Shown: positions 40,715-51,459 of the stretch, one piece after another
Layout: each line of letters opens with the position of its first letter
Numbering within the stretch: the first letter of the stretch is position 1
Origin: Aedes albopictus
Lineage: Eukaryota; Arthropoda; Insecta; Diptera; Culicidae
DNA: 64,000 nt
Assembly (NCBI RefSeq): GCF_035046485.1
Contig: NC_085137.1
Span: 318,476,739 to 318,540,738 of the forward strand
Reading direction: 5' to 3'
Position numbers and translations under genes: made by a program
Notes under the pieces: model-generated
The model's input: only the letters and a program-made list of their open reading frames with translations
Told to the model about the DNA's origin: nothing
Databases searched by the model: none

Positions 40715-41952
40715 ATGTCCTCGAGCGATGGACCATCGTCGTCGCAGGGGATACACTTTCTCGATCTTCCGGACTGTATGATTGAGCAAGTGTTCGAGTA
40801 CCTCAGCTACGACGAAATTGCAAAGAAGCGAATTGTGAGTCAGATTCTTTTTATATTTTTTGCATTGCGGTGGTAATGTTTTGTGAGTTTTTTTAGGTTT
40901 GCCGGAAGATCGACCGTGTCTGCCAGTCGCTGTTGAACCGAGGCTTCATGAAGATGATCAAGAGGCATAATGCCAATCTGAAGGCCATCAAGTCGCAACT
41001 TCCGCGGCGGGAATCCGAGCGTAGGAACCATCCATTGGCTAAGCATTCGGACATTCTGACATGCATTGAGACGCGAATTTCTATGCTTTCAATGACATAC
41101 TCGAAGTATATTGATAAGGACCTGTGCTGTTTCATCCCGGGAAAAGTGATTGATGAAGTGTTCAACATCCTTAAATTGATTGAGAGCACATCGAAGCCCT
41201 TGAGGGCCCATGAGGTTCTGCAGGAATTGCGGGACATTTCATCGATGGCAATTGAACACTTTGACGAGAACATTGCCCACAGGCTGAAGCGCATAATGGG
41301 AGTGCACCATCCGAGCGGAAGTCATCTGCCTTTCTCGACTCCAGGGTTCATCCAAAACGAGGTCGTACTACCCTGTGATGTGAATGGAGAGAAACTGATT
41401 CTCCCCACACTGACTCCGATTTCACCCCATAAAGCTTCCCCACAGCAGCTTTACTGTCACCAAAGTTCCTCTTCGGCTTGCAGTGCGAGTCGTATTAACA
41501 ACGCGTCGATCGCCAGGATCACCAACAAGTCCCGGAAGATGCGATTGACCATCAACAAACTGGTAGCGGCCATGCAAAGTTCGAAAAATCTCATGAAACA
41601 AATGCGGTCGCAAATTATGCGCAATTGTGCCGAAATCAAAGATCTCCGCAGGCGGCTGGAAGAATCCGAAACCAAAAATCGCGAACTGCTAGCGAACATA
41701 AACCAGCTGGCGTTCGGTGTTCCGTCTAGTGCGGAACTGGGATCCGGTGCAGCCTCCGAAGCGACACCCAAAGCCAGCAGTCGGGCGGCCATGGTCAGCC
41801 GCAACATAAAGCCCCGGTCGGCTACCATCATATTGAAACGGGTTCTGGCCAACACGGAAAGTCTCGGAGTTTCGTCGTCCATGGTTCCATCGCCGGATTA
41901 CGACGAGCAAATGCCGGGAAGCTCCAAGCGTACCAAATATAGCCAAGATTAA
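40715..41952 (+). CDS. FBXO28: F-box protein, FBXO28 family (two coding exons)
   Basis: Coding exons 40715-40834 and 40897-41952, joined in phase 0 over a 62-bp intron (donor GTGAGT, acceptor TTTTTTTAG), give 391 residues. The F-box is at residues about 14-50 (HFLDLPDCMIEQVFEYLSYD then KKRIVCRKIDRVCQSLLNRG), so the splice falls inside it. The next block, LPRRESERRNHPLAKHSDIL (about 75-95), with CCFIPGKVIDEVFNIL and AHEVLQELRDISSMA, closely follows what I know of animal FBXO28. A predicted coiled coil at about 252-312 (MRLTINKLVAAMQSSKNLMK...) and a basic tail end the protein, as in the family. Known role: substrate receptor of an SCF (Skp1-Cul1-F-box) ubiquitin ligase in the nucleus. ATG context GCCGCCATG is good. 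The only complete host gene seen here; several MITEs and hairpins crowd its upstream 3 kb. Confidence 0.93.
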
Positions 41953-42256
41953 CACAAAATGATGTGCAAAAATTTGCTCTCTCTTCGAGCGCTATCATTG
42001 TCGATGAATTTGAGATACTTAACACATAGGGAACTCATTTTGTTTTTCGTTGTGCCGTTTCCAGTTGTGTTTGAAAGCTGCTCTCAAACCACTTTCCCCT
42101 GGTATACAATTGTTTGTCGTGTGAGAGGGAGAGCTTCGATCAAACTCATGCTCATAGAGAATCATGTTCTACTTGTAACATTTTTATTGTGATTTTATAA
42201 CAAAAAAACTTTTTCTCTGAGTTCTAAATTTAGATTCAAGATACCATATTCACCCC

Positions 42257-42262
42257 AATAAA
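42257..42262 (+). terminator. Poly(A) signal of the FBXO28-like gene
   Basis: AATAAA 305 bp after the stop codon, the first canonical signal downstream on this strand. Cleavage should follow within about 30 bp. The rest up to 43170 holds only a short MITE. Confidence 0.6.
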
Positions 42263-42582
42263 ATTGCCATGCTATTACTCGGACGTGGTAAAAGAGCGGC
42301 TTGTCTGTCGAATGGAAATCTTCCATTAATCAGGTGCAAATGTAAGCAAAACAACAATCAAGAATTCAAGTTGTATGAGCACATCTGATGGAAGGTTGAA
42401 ACTAGAAATTTAGCCCTATGCAAATTTACTCAATTACGATTCGATTTAAGAAAGGATATAAGATAATACTAATCTAGTAGAATAAGAGCTACTTATCGGA
42501 AACTCATCAGTCGGAGAAACTCAACCAACCCACACTCGCCCCCTCCTGAATGTGCTAATACATATAATAAACTACATACTAC

Positions 42583-42729
42583 CACCCTCATTCTTGTTTT
42601 CGATCGAATCCACTTTCGAACGAAAATCGTTCGCATTCCCGTTTACGCCAGCAAAATCAAATGGCCTACTGATTCGATCGAACCAAAAACGTTCGAAAGT
42701 GGATACGTCCGTAAACAAGAATGAGGGTG
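42583..42729. mobile_element. 147-bp palindromic MITE (CACCCTCATTCTTGTTT ends)
   Basis: CACCCTCATTCTTGTTTTCG at the left pairs with the right end ...AAACAAGAATGAGGGTG; inner arms AATCCACTTTCGAACG and CGTTCGAAAGTGGAT pair as well. TAC is found on both sides. No coding content. Confidence 0.75.
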
Positions 42730-43170
42730 TACATACCTATCTGTAAACGCTAGTAACAATTACTGAGTAAAAAACTCATGTCCAAGAATTTCACCTATGT
42801 TTTCGTTTTCCAATCATGCTGAATGTTGTTTCACCACGTAGTAGGTACATAGCATTACGAAACACACGAATACAATTAATAAAATAATCTCAGTAGGAAC
42901 GTTGCACTTTCTAATAGAAAGAAAATCCAGCAAATTGGATGTTTAGTAGTATCTTTTGTTCACGGGTTACTTGCCTGGCCTCTACGTGCATCCTACTGTA
43001 CTAACAAACTGAATGAAGAGATACTCTAGGGAAAAAGGTGACTAGAACAGTATGCGATAATTCGAAGACGAGAATAATTGTGAATTCGTAAGTGAAGCGC
43101 AATTGATACGAGAAATTTTGCGTAATTTTTCGATTTCCAATGCTATAGGGGGTATATAGATAGTCTACAT

Positions 43171-43639
43171 CACGTGTTCCCAACCGTGGTCCGCGGCCCC
43201 CTGGGGGGCCGTGAAGCCAGTCCAAGGGGGCCACGATGTTACCAAAAATTTGTTAAATTTTTATTCTATTTTGTGCAAATTATACCGATTTTTGATTTTG
43301 TATACCACCACCCTCAAAAGCCACAATTTTAGGAACAAATTTTCAGTATAAAACGCCTTCAGAAGAAAAAATTTTCGGCTGCGCCGCAATTTTCAGCTAT
43401 AACTCAAATTGAATGCACATGACGTCATTGTTTACGAAATGTGAGTGTCGAATAAAAAAACGTTTCCTTGATCATCGAAAATCTCTCCCAGAGTAAATTT
43501 CTGGCTACGTCACTTAACCCAAAAAAAAAACTCAGTTTCATTCATTTAATTCATATTTTTTTTCTAAAATATCATTGGGCCCCAGATGTTTTGACAATCC
43601 TCAAGGGGGTCGCCATCTCAAAATGGTTGGGAACCGCTG
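43171..43639. mobile_element. 469-bp hAT-like non-autonomous element
   Basis: Ends CACGTGTTCCCAACC and GGTTGGGAACCGCTG are imperfect inverted repeats of the CAGnGGTTCCCAACC kind. GTCTACAT flanks both sides (43163-43170 and 43640-43647), an exact 8-bp duplication. Inside, G-rich phrases (GGGGGCCGTGAAGCC, AAGGGGGTCGCCATC) sit near the two ends. No transposase. Confidence 0.88.
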
Positions 43640-44242
43640 GTCTACATCTTTTTGACCTCATCTGATGAGCCATTGCATTGGTAAAGGTTGAAATATGAAT
43701 AATTAGGGTTTTTGACCCCATTTCCGGCACAACAGGTAAACAAAATTGTTCACAATGAAACAACAGTTTTCATCCACTTCTTTCATCTGAATCAGATACC
43801 TTATTGCGTAAACTTGTTGTTAACAGTGGTTCGCCCCAAGGAAATCGGTAATATTATTCGCAACTTGAAGGTCAGGAAATCGCCTGGCCACGATGGAAGC
43901 AGCAACTGGCTGTTGAAGCGCCTCCCTCGGAAAGGTTTAGTGGTCTTCGCCAAAATCTTCTCTGCATGCCTCAAACTATGCTACTTTCCTGTTGAATGGA
44001 AACACGCAATACTAGTCGCGATACCGAAAGCGAATAAGGATGCAACTGTTCCATCAAATTACCGACCTATTAGCCTTCTTTCAACTCTGAGTAAACTTTT
44101 CGAACGCGTTATATTGACCCGCATCGAAAGACACTTGGAAACCACTAGAATCATCCCACACGAACAGTTTGGCTTCCAAAAAGGTCATTCAACTAGCCAC
44201 CAGATCGTACGCTTGGTGAAGAAGGTGAGGCGAAACCTAGAG

Positions 44243-44728
44243 TGCGGGCACTGGTTTTGGCCAGTCTAAGGGAAATCATTCTTATAAAAATAACCAATAA
44301 TCCAATGAAAACTACCAATGTGTTGAATGAAAGGTTTCGATCTATACTTGATTAGAAAAATGCTGAAATCAAGCTAATACTTGATTTTTGTATTAAAAAT
44401 GACACTGGCCAAAATAGAAGCATTGCCGCAGTTTTGGCCATATTCTCAGCTTTGGTTTCTATTTTTGCCAATCACGTGTATTTCTTATGGGAGTGGCCAA
44501 ATTAGAAGCACCCTGGCCAAAATAGATATATGGGAGCTGATTTTTTAAGGAAAATTATTTTTTTCTTCCGGTTTTTAAACAAAATGTATGGTTTTCACAG
44601 CTGTAATCATCATATTATATTAGAATCTACTAGTAAAAAATGAATTTATATCAATTTAGATCGTAACAGGCTGAATACTGCACTATGGCCAAAACTCCGG
44701 GCTGGCCAAAACTGAAGCTTCTACCCTA
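44243..44728. mobile_element. MITE inside the Jockey-type reverse transcriptase
   Basis: It splits the codons between RRNLE and QGNSSGL. The ends share TTTTGGCCAG in opposite orientation (GGTTTTGGCCAG at 44252, CTGGCCAAAACTGAAGC at 44702). The words TGGCCAAAATAGAAGCA and relatives recur four or five times inside in both orientations. Confidence 0.7.
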
Positions 44729-45620
44729 CAACAAGGCAACTCGTCGGGTCTGATACTCCTTGATGTTGAAAAGGCGTATGACTCGGTATGGCATGACGCG
44801 ATTCTGCACAAAATGCACCTCGGAAACTTCCCCATGATGCTTTTGATGATAATTCGCAGCTTCCTGAAGGACAGGACCTTCCAAGTCTCGGTAAATGGCT
44901 GTACCTCGGAGCGGATGCAAGTTCCGTTTGGTGTACCGCAAGGCTCCGTACTAAGTCCTACGCTGTACAACATCTTTTCGGCCGACATTGTCCAAATGGA
45001 AGGAGTGCAGTACTACTTGTTTGCAGACGACACTGAATTTTTAGTGTCACATCGGGACGCCGATGTAGTAGTGGACAAACTGCAACAAGCTCAGGACGCC
45101 ATTCTTGAGTACCAAAGTATTGTCGGGCCGCCACCAAACCGAACTTCGCACAATCAAGTCGCGACGCGACCCAACTCGCGACGTTTTTTAATCATGTCAA
45201 AAGTAGTGCGCATCCTTCCCGTTGTTGTCAGCAACACAGCGCACTAGATGCGAAACAGTTGCGACACTTGTGGACCAAGAAAATGGCCATTTTTGATTGA
45301 ATGTCGGTCTTGATTCCAACCGGATAGACAATAAATGGAAGTCCCAAGCCATTTACTTTACGCGCCGTCGGAGCCCAAGGTACCTGCCTCAAACTCAAGT
45401 TTCCTGTAACGGTGTCGACATTCCTTGGTCCGAAACCGTTGGTTACTTTGGTGTGTCCTTGGACCAGAAGCTTAACTTCAGCTGTCACGTAACCAATAGC
45501 ATCCGGAAATGTGATATTCTCACAAAAACTCTTTACCCGCTCATAAAGAGGCGCTCTAGGCTGCATCCCACTATTAAGGTGCTGCTTTACAAAACCGTTT
45601 TTCGGCCTACGGTGGCGTAT

Positions 45621-46820
45621 CAGTGTTTCCCAAACTGTGCGCCGCGGCGCCCTGGTGCGCCGTACACATTTCGCTGGTGCGCCGCAGGCTCTTGAGCCAA
45701 AACAAAAAGAAAAAAAAAATCAATATGAGAAGGTTTTTTTGTTTAATGGAACTTAGAAGTGTGGCTTCAGGGCATTTTTCCTAAATTTATCCCAACCTTC
45801 TAATATTCTTTATGGAATTTCTGGTATAATCCTAAAACATTTTGATGTTGATCAAACTTTTAAATTTTAGGAGTTTTGAGAAATTATTATATGAATTTCC
45901 AATACTTCAGTTGTGTTTTCGATTCTACCAGCAGCTTGTAATTAGAAGTAATTACATATTTCAAAAACCTTACTAGGTATAGTTCTTTCTAGGATAATTT
46001 CCGTGAGTTCCCCGGTTTTTGAGTTATCTACTGGTTTTCGGGACGACATGTTTTACTAACGTCACTATCACAGATTTTTTTTTTGCAAATTGTCGGTTTC
46101 GAGCAAGTAGGTCACATCGCAAAATTGATTATTTATGAGATCTTGATGAAAAGCTTTTGATCTCATTAAGACCCATTCAAAAATTCAGACATTTTTTTTA
46201 TAAATTTTGTGCACCAAAGCTCCTGAAAGTTATCAACTTTTTCAAGATAGCCCTTCAAGACATAATGATTAAACACATGGTAATGAATGATCCATCATTC
46301 CTGAACATTCTAGGTTTGTATCTTAGTTTGATAAAATTTTCCACACTACATTTTTTATAACCCATCTTTGAAAGCTCTGTGATTCCCGAAGAAATCGAAG
46401 ATTTTAGTAAAATTCTGTGAAATCATTTGAATTCACTCGGAACTATCAAAGTAGTGGAGATGAACCAGCCTCGGGCTGAAAATCTCCCTAATAAAGCTAA
46501 TAATAATAATATCAAAGTATTGCGACTATTTTTGGTTGAGTATTTGGAATCAGCAGCTTGCCTAAGAAATTTTTGTCTTAGTGTAAAAATTTATGAAATC
46601 CATAAGCAATTTTTGTTTTAAAGAACATGTTGAGAAACTCAATTTTATATGGATTCTGGGAAAATATGGAACTGAAAATTCTTCACAATTTTGCATTGAA
46701 ATTTTTAAGCTGAAAGTGTTCCAAAATAATGAAAGTTTTCTGTTAGAAGATGTTGGTGCGCCGCGAAATTTTCGAAAATTCCAAAGGGCGCCGCGATAGC
46801 AAAATGTTTGGGAACCTATG
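45621..46820. mobile_element. 1.2-kb hAT-like non-autonomous element in the Jockey-type ORF
   Basis: Left end CAGTGTTTCCCAAAC and right end GTTTGGGAACCTATG are inverted repeats with three mismatches in 15; CAGTG starts are typical of hAT. It separates VAY from GFPAWFN in the host ORF. GCGCCGCG-rich words lie at both subterminal ends. I could not define a clean 8-bp duplication. A 3' fragment of the family 1 SINE is embedded at 46439-46510. Confidence 0.7.
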
Positions 46821-47084
46821 ATGGATTCCCTGCTTGGTTCAACTGTGCACAGTGTCACCGGAACGAAATACAAGTCAAACAAAATCGTCTTTTGAAGATG
46901 ATGCTGGATCTGAGCCCCTTTCATCCGACGGATGATGTTCACAGGCTTGCCGGTGTTGAACAGATCGACGACTGGTTCCAGAGGCTGGTTCCTAAATTCC
47001 TGCAGAGTTGCTCTTCCTCTGTAAACCCCCTTTTACAAGAGTTGGTCGTGTAGTATTGTGATATTAGTATTAAGCTTTCTTTCC

Positions 47085-47430
47085 TATCCCATCTACGTCA
47101 ACAAGACCAAATCTTTGGATGCAAACACGGTCAACCCTTCCAGTTTAACGGTAGCTGAATAAGCAGGAGACTGGAGAATGTTGAAAACTTTCAATATCTT
47201 GGTAGTCAAATGGCGGCCGATGCCGGCACCTAGATCGAAATAGGGGCACGACACGGATCGCGAAGGTGAGAGCTGCTTTTGTGAATTCATAAAATGTTTG
47301 GAAAAACAGGAAGATTAGTCAACAACGCACCAAAATCCGAATTATCAACTCAAACGTGAAATATGTGCTGCTGTAGTGCTGTACGCCAGTGCAGTGTGTA
47401 TCAGTGGAGAACACTCAATCACTGAAGGTC
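47085..47430 (+). pseudogene. Remnant of a non-LTR reverse transcriptase C-terminus
   Basis: In broken frames: NKTKSLDANTVN, VENVENFQYLGSQMAADAGT, IEIGARHGS, GKTGRLVNNAPK, and an RIINSNVKYVLLYG-like stretch. This is the thumb-and-beyond part seen in RTE/CR1-like elements (usual form ...FCYLGS.ISADGG...). Many stops. It lies just downstream of the Jockey-type piece but is from a different element type. Confidence 0.55.
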
Positions 47431-48839
47431 TTTATCGACAGATTAAAGCGGTAATCCAATAGAAGTAGTTCATTCGGTATAGATTCGATAAAAAGACCTG
47501 TTACTTATCAATCATGTATATCAAATACGGCACTGAAATACCGAAATAGCAAAATGCGAAAATAAAACAGCAGGGAACCAAAAATAGGCTTCCGACATCG
47601 TGGACGACTGCGAACGTGTCGCGGTGGATTAGTACTTCCAAAGAAAAATAATCTTTTCCGACGACTTCCACATAGAAATTTTGACTGCGATAACAATCAG
47701 AGACAGCTTGTCGCCTTTACATGAGAAGCTTATGCCTAATCTGCCAATAAATCAATATCACTCCATGATAATAACGGTACCTACTTTCATCAGCCTTAGC
47801 GCCAGCCTCGCATAGCAGTTGCCGAATTTCTCTAAAACCCCTTATCACTTCAACAAGCCGATTGTACAACCTTTATCGCTCCACATTCTTATACCTGTCT
47901 GAACGACAAATGCGATAAACAGCTATTCTTACTCATCACAACCGCACGCCCAATCGATAAGGCTCCATGGAAGAAGGCTCCAATGGAAGAAGGCCAGTGT
48001 GATACTCACAACGTGTTCCAATGAACGTCCACAAGATTCCATTAGATATTAGCTCAGTTCAAGTGAGGTTCCCGCATATCGAGTGCCTCCTTACTCACGA
48101 GTGGTTTATTTGATCGGTTTTGCAACTATGGTGTGCGAGTGTTGTTGTGGGTCGGTATATGCCGAAAGCTGTCTCACTACATTTGCTTCATTCAGTCGCG
48201 CCACACGCTTATCGATACGGAGTTTCCGTTGAATAACATCTATAAAAAGTGACTTCCTTTGACTTCTCTGTTTTGCCAAGTACCTCTAGAGGTTTAGTGG
48301 GGTTTAGGTGCAGTTGAAAGCACTATGTTTTACACACTTAGCCATACTTATTTTTCTTCTTTACGCTTTATCTCTGGTCGCCTACTAGTTCAGATTCACA
48401 ATGATAATTCTATGTTTCGATGTTGGTTTATATTTCTATCTGCCTTAACTAGGTACACTTACTTTTTTTGAAGAAGAAGAGATTACCAATCGGTTCTGCT
48501 CAGTTGAATAACCCTCGTGCGGGGATCGTAAAGGTCAACTTAGGTTAGGTTTTGGAACAATTAATTGAATACTTGAACAACTCTCAGGTAGTAGAGGTCG
48601 GGGAGATTACGTTCGAAAAGATGCCAGCTGTTGGTCGATTGGTTGTATCCCCAGTATGCTACCGGTGAACGGGAGAACGACCTTGCAGTTGAAATACCAC
48701 TGGAGCATGAATAGTGCAAACAAGAATACGTCTGGAAATGAAAAAAGAAGAAATAGTTATGATAACATAGTTGATTTAGCCACGTGGCTAGCGACTTCTC
48801 CTAAAGAAGGAAAAAGTTGTCCTATAGAGCCTTATAGAA
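47431..48839. other. No gene recognised
   Basis: No frame longer than about 65 codons with plausible content, no SINE or inverted repeat that I can name. Confidence 0.4.
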
Positions 48840-48925
48840 ATTTCTCCGAGAATTTTTCAAGAAATTCTTCCGGAATGTTTTTTTTTATGAGTTGGTTTGG
48901 GAATTATTAAAACAAAAGGGCCAAA

Positions 48926-49105
48926 ATAGGGCGACGGGTTAGAGTCCCGATCAGTGCAGGATTTTTTATAAGAAAAATTTCCTCGATTTTCTTTTGCATG
49001 TGATATTTTACATTTGCAAAATGGTCATTGGCTTTTAATAACTGTTGAAGTGCTCATAGAACAATAAGCTGCCCTAGTCAGGAAGGACAGAAGGACATCA
49101 AGAAG
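48926..49105 (+). mobile_element. Diverged Feilai-like SINE, 5'-truncated
   Basis: Starts near GCGACGGGTTAGAGTCCCGA (box-B part), then TAAGAAAAATTTCCTCGA, GCAAAATGGTCATTGGC, AACTGTTGAAGTGCTCATAG and an A/AAG-rich tail. It lies within the GGAATTCC-type degenerate repeat field. Confidence 0.65.
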
Positions 49106-50108
49106 AAGAAAAAAAAATACAATGTATATAAGAATGTTTCCATAAGTCTTTCGACTGTTTCTTTAAGGCACCTCCTGCTATTTCTCTAAGAATTTCGCCA
49201 AGGTTTAATCCAGTTAAAAGGTTAAGCCACTTCGTATTCCTTCAGAAATTCCTCAGGATTTTTTATAAGCATTCGCCCGGGTGTTCTGGGCAAAGTTAAT
49301 TTACAATTCTATCAAAAATTTCTTCCAATGTTTTACGATAGTGAGCCCAAACATTTGGCTGATACATCATATTGTGGGGTGACCTCAAGCGTTTGGTCGA
49401 TGACATCAAGTGTTTATTTACTAAATAACTTTTTTCCTAGATTTTTAGCCAAGTTCGGCAAAAACAAGTTGAAAGCTAAAAGAAAATAGGTTATATTAAT
49501 GCTTTTATCTTAATTTGCTCGACCCAATTTCCAGCAACACTGCCGTAAGTTTATATTATTTTTTTAGAAAATTTGGCTACTTTGGGTTATGTTTACATAC
49601 AAATATTTTTGTAAAAGTTTCATCTAAATCATGTTCAAAGTTTCTTTGACTTATTATCTTTTGAATAAGACCTAGAGTTTTGAAATCGGACGCAAATTGG
49701 CGGAGATATGGGCTTAAAAAAATGACATGTTTTCGAGGGGGTGACCCCAAACTTTTGATCGGGAATGTATGTATCGCCTCAGTACCGTCTCGGAAATCCG
49801 CCATAAATCCTCTGAAACTTCCTGAAGTTTCTCCGTAACCCCCAATACTCCCTTGGACTCTATGTACACATCTGAAAACATCAGAAACCCCCGAAAACGT
49901 CTATGTAACGCCTCTGAAACCCTCCGAAAATCATCTGAAACTTCCTGAAATGCTGCCGAAATCTTGTTTAAAAGAAATAAAAAAATAGTATGCCGAATAC
50001 TATTTTCAGTGCCGAAAATTTGCATAAATATAAAAAAACATGTACCTAATACCGCCTGCACTGGAGGTTTTGATCTGTGCTGAGAGAATCTCTATGAGAG
50101 TTTACCAC
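49106..50108. other. No gene; degenerate short-period repeat on both sides
   Basis: GTGA(G/C)CCCAAAC occurs at 49341 and 49741 in the same orientation; the interval might be one more repeat unit or element. 49760-49960 is a CCGAAA/CTGAAAC short-period stretch. The minus-strand ORFs here are products of that repetition. Confidence 0.4.
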
Positions 50109-50256
50109 AGAGCTTGCTGACGTTTATTCACCTTTCTCTTTCAAACATGCAGGTGGAATAGGATTTGTTGTCATCAGGAAAGGTTTCCCGATGAAAACAA
50201 ATCCTATCCCACCTGCAAGCTTGAAAGAGAGAGGTTAATAAACGTCAGCAAGCTCT
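50109..50256. repeat. Hairpin with ~65-bp arms
   Basis: AGAGCTTGCTGACGTTTATT ... GGTGGAATAGGATTTGTT pairs with AACAAATCCTATCCCACCTG ... AATAAACGTCAGCAAGCTCT. Only a few mismatches; loop about 20-25 bp. Confidence 0.9.
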
Positions 50257-50562
50257 ATAGGATGGGTATTGCCCATCTTGACATAACAGAATTCTTCCAA
50301 CGATTCCACCTGAAATTCCTTGATTTGTTTCTATTTAACGAATCTTCAAGAAAATGTTCCAAAATATCTTCAGAAATTCTTCTAATAATTTCTCGAGATA
50401 TTTCCTCGCGAATATCTTCACAAATACCTTTTTTCTTCAGTAGATCTTTTACTGATTTCTCTAGAAATTCCTCTAAGAACTCCCCCAAGGTTTTTTTTCA
50501 GCAATGCTTTAAAAGTGTTCCCGAGGATTCCACCAGAATGATTTTTTCTTCAATACTACGGT

Positions 50563-50770
50563 AAGGACCTGATTTTGTAAGCCCCATTTTGCGACAAACT
50601 TTTTGCTCTCGTTATGTTACGGACAAACTTTAATCAATTCATTCTTATTTATCATCAAACTACAGCTGCAATGCAGACCATAAGGGAATAAAAAGTTTGA
50701 AAACCTGTTTAGGATTTTAAGGAGAGCAAAAAGTATGTTTCGAAAAGGGGCTGATAAAATCGGGTCACTT
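50563..50770. mobile_element. ~208-bp MITE (AAGKRACCYGATTTT ends)
   Basis: AAGGACCTGATTTTGTAAGC at the left pairs imperfectly with the right end GGGGCTGATAAAATCGGGTC followed by ACTT. A similar motif (GGACCCGATTATGTC) opens a block at 27012. It is embedded in the short-period repeat field 50300-51000. A very small TIR pair (CCGAAATATCCCA / TGGGATATTTCGG) follows at 50991-51067. Confidence 0.6.
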
Positions 50771-51192
50771 ATGTATAGGGATTTCTTCAAGGATACCATC
50801 AAAAACTCTTGCAAGATTTTCTCTAAGCATTCTTCCAAAAATTTCTCCAAAAATACACCAACAATTCTTCTATGATTTCCACCAGCAATTCCTTACAGGG
50901 ATTTCTTCAAGGCTTCCTCTAGGAATTCATCCAAGATCAGGAATGCTCCCAAGAATTTCTATGATAATTCCTCCACTAGTTTTCCCAAACCGAAATATCC
51001 CAAAAAAAAAAGGACGAAAGAACCCAACAAAATTCGCAAAACTTTTGACTTTTCATGGGATATTTCGGCTTAGTTAAACTAGTGTCGCACCCCTCTATAG
51101 GGCAGATTACCACTTCTTTCTAATCCTCTGGTGATTGTTCGGTTTTGCAGACCCTGACTGTCAACCTGCAGACAGGTGTCCAACTTTACCAG

Positions 51193-51459
51193 CTTCTTCT
51201 TCTTCTTCTTTATGGCTCTACGTTCCCACTGGAACTTGGCCGGCCTCTCTTCAACTTAGTGTTCTTTGATCATTTCCACAGTTATTAATTGAAGGTCTTT
51301 TCTTTGCCTGCCATTGCATGAATTTGTATATTGTGAGGCAAGTACAATGATACACTATGCCAAGGGAGTCGAGAAAATTTTCCCGACTGGAACAAAAATC
51401 CGCCGTCTCCAGATTGGCGATCCATAGCCTTAACCACTACTAGGCTAACTGGAGACCCC
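51193..51459 (-). mobile_element. tRNA-derived SINE (family 3)
   Basis: On the - strand GGGGTCTCCAGTTAGCCTAG opens the tRNA-like head; box B is damaged (the expected GGTTCGATTCC is reduced to GGATTTTTG). Body and short (GAA)n tail agree with 21796-22175. Confidence 0.8.

Larger units (their letters stand above)
43826..47053 (+). pseudogene. Jockey-type non-LTR retrotransposon ORF2, broken by insertions
   Basis: Four pieces form one reverse transcriptase with its C-terminal extension. Piece 1 (43826-44242): KVRKSPGHDGSSNWLLKRLP, NYRPISLLSTLSKLFERVIL, HEQFGFQKGHSTSHQI. Piece 2 (44731-45117): GLILLDVEKAYDSVWHDAIL, VPFGVPQGSVLSPTLYNIFS and the catalytic box YLFADDTEFL. Piece 3 (about 45325-45620): QAIYFTRRRSPRYLP, VGYFGVSLDQKLNF, VLLYKTVFRPTVAY. 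Piece 4 (46823-47053): GFPAWFNCAQCHRNEIQVKQ, RLAGVEQIDDWFQRLV. Between them lie 44243-44728 and 45621-46820 (MITE/hAT-like) and a short replaced stretch 45118-45324. The order and content agree with Jockey/CR1-group elements; catalytic residues are preserved, so the copy died mainly by insertion and frameshift. Confidence 0.88.

Noticed and set aside
40540..40789. ORFs of ~80 codons on both strands before the FBXO28-like gene
   Set aside because: They run through the 5' UTR and first exon in the wrong frames; the spliced FBXO28-like frame explains the region.
45118..45324. Third defined insertion in the Jockey-type ORF
   Set aside because: The host frame is lost here, but I could not find inverted repeats or a duplication, so it may be plain sequence decay or replacement.
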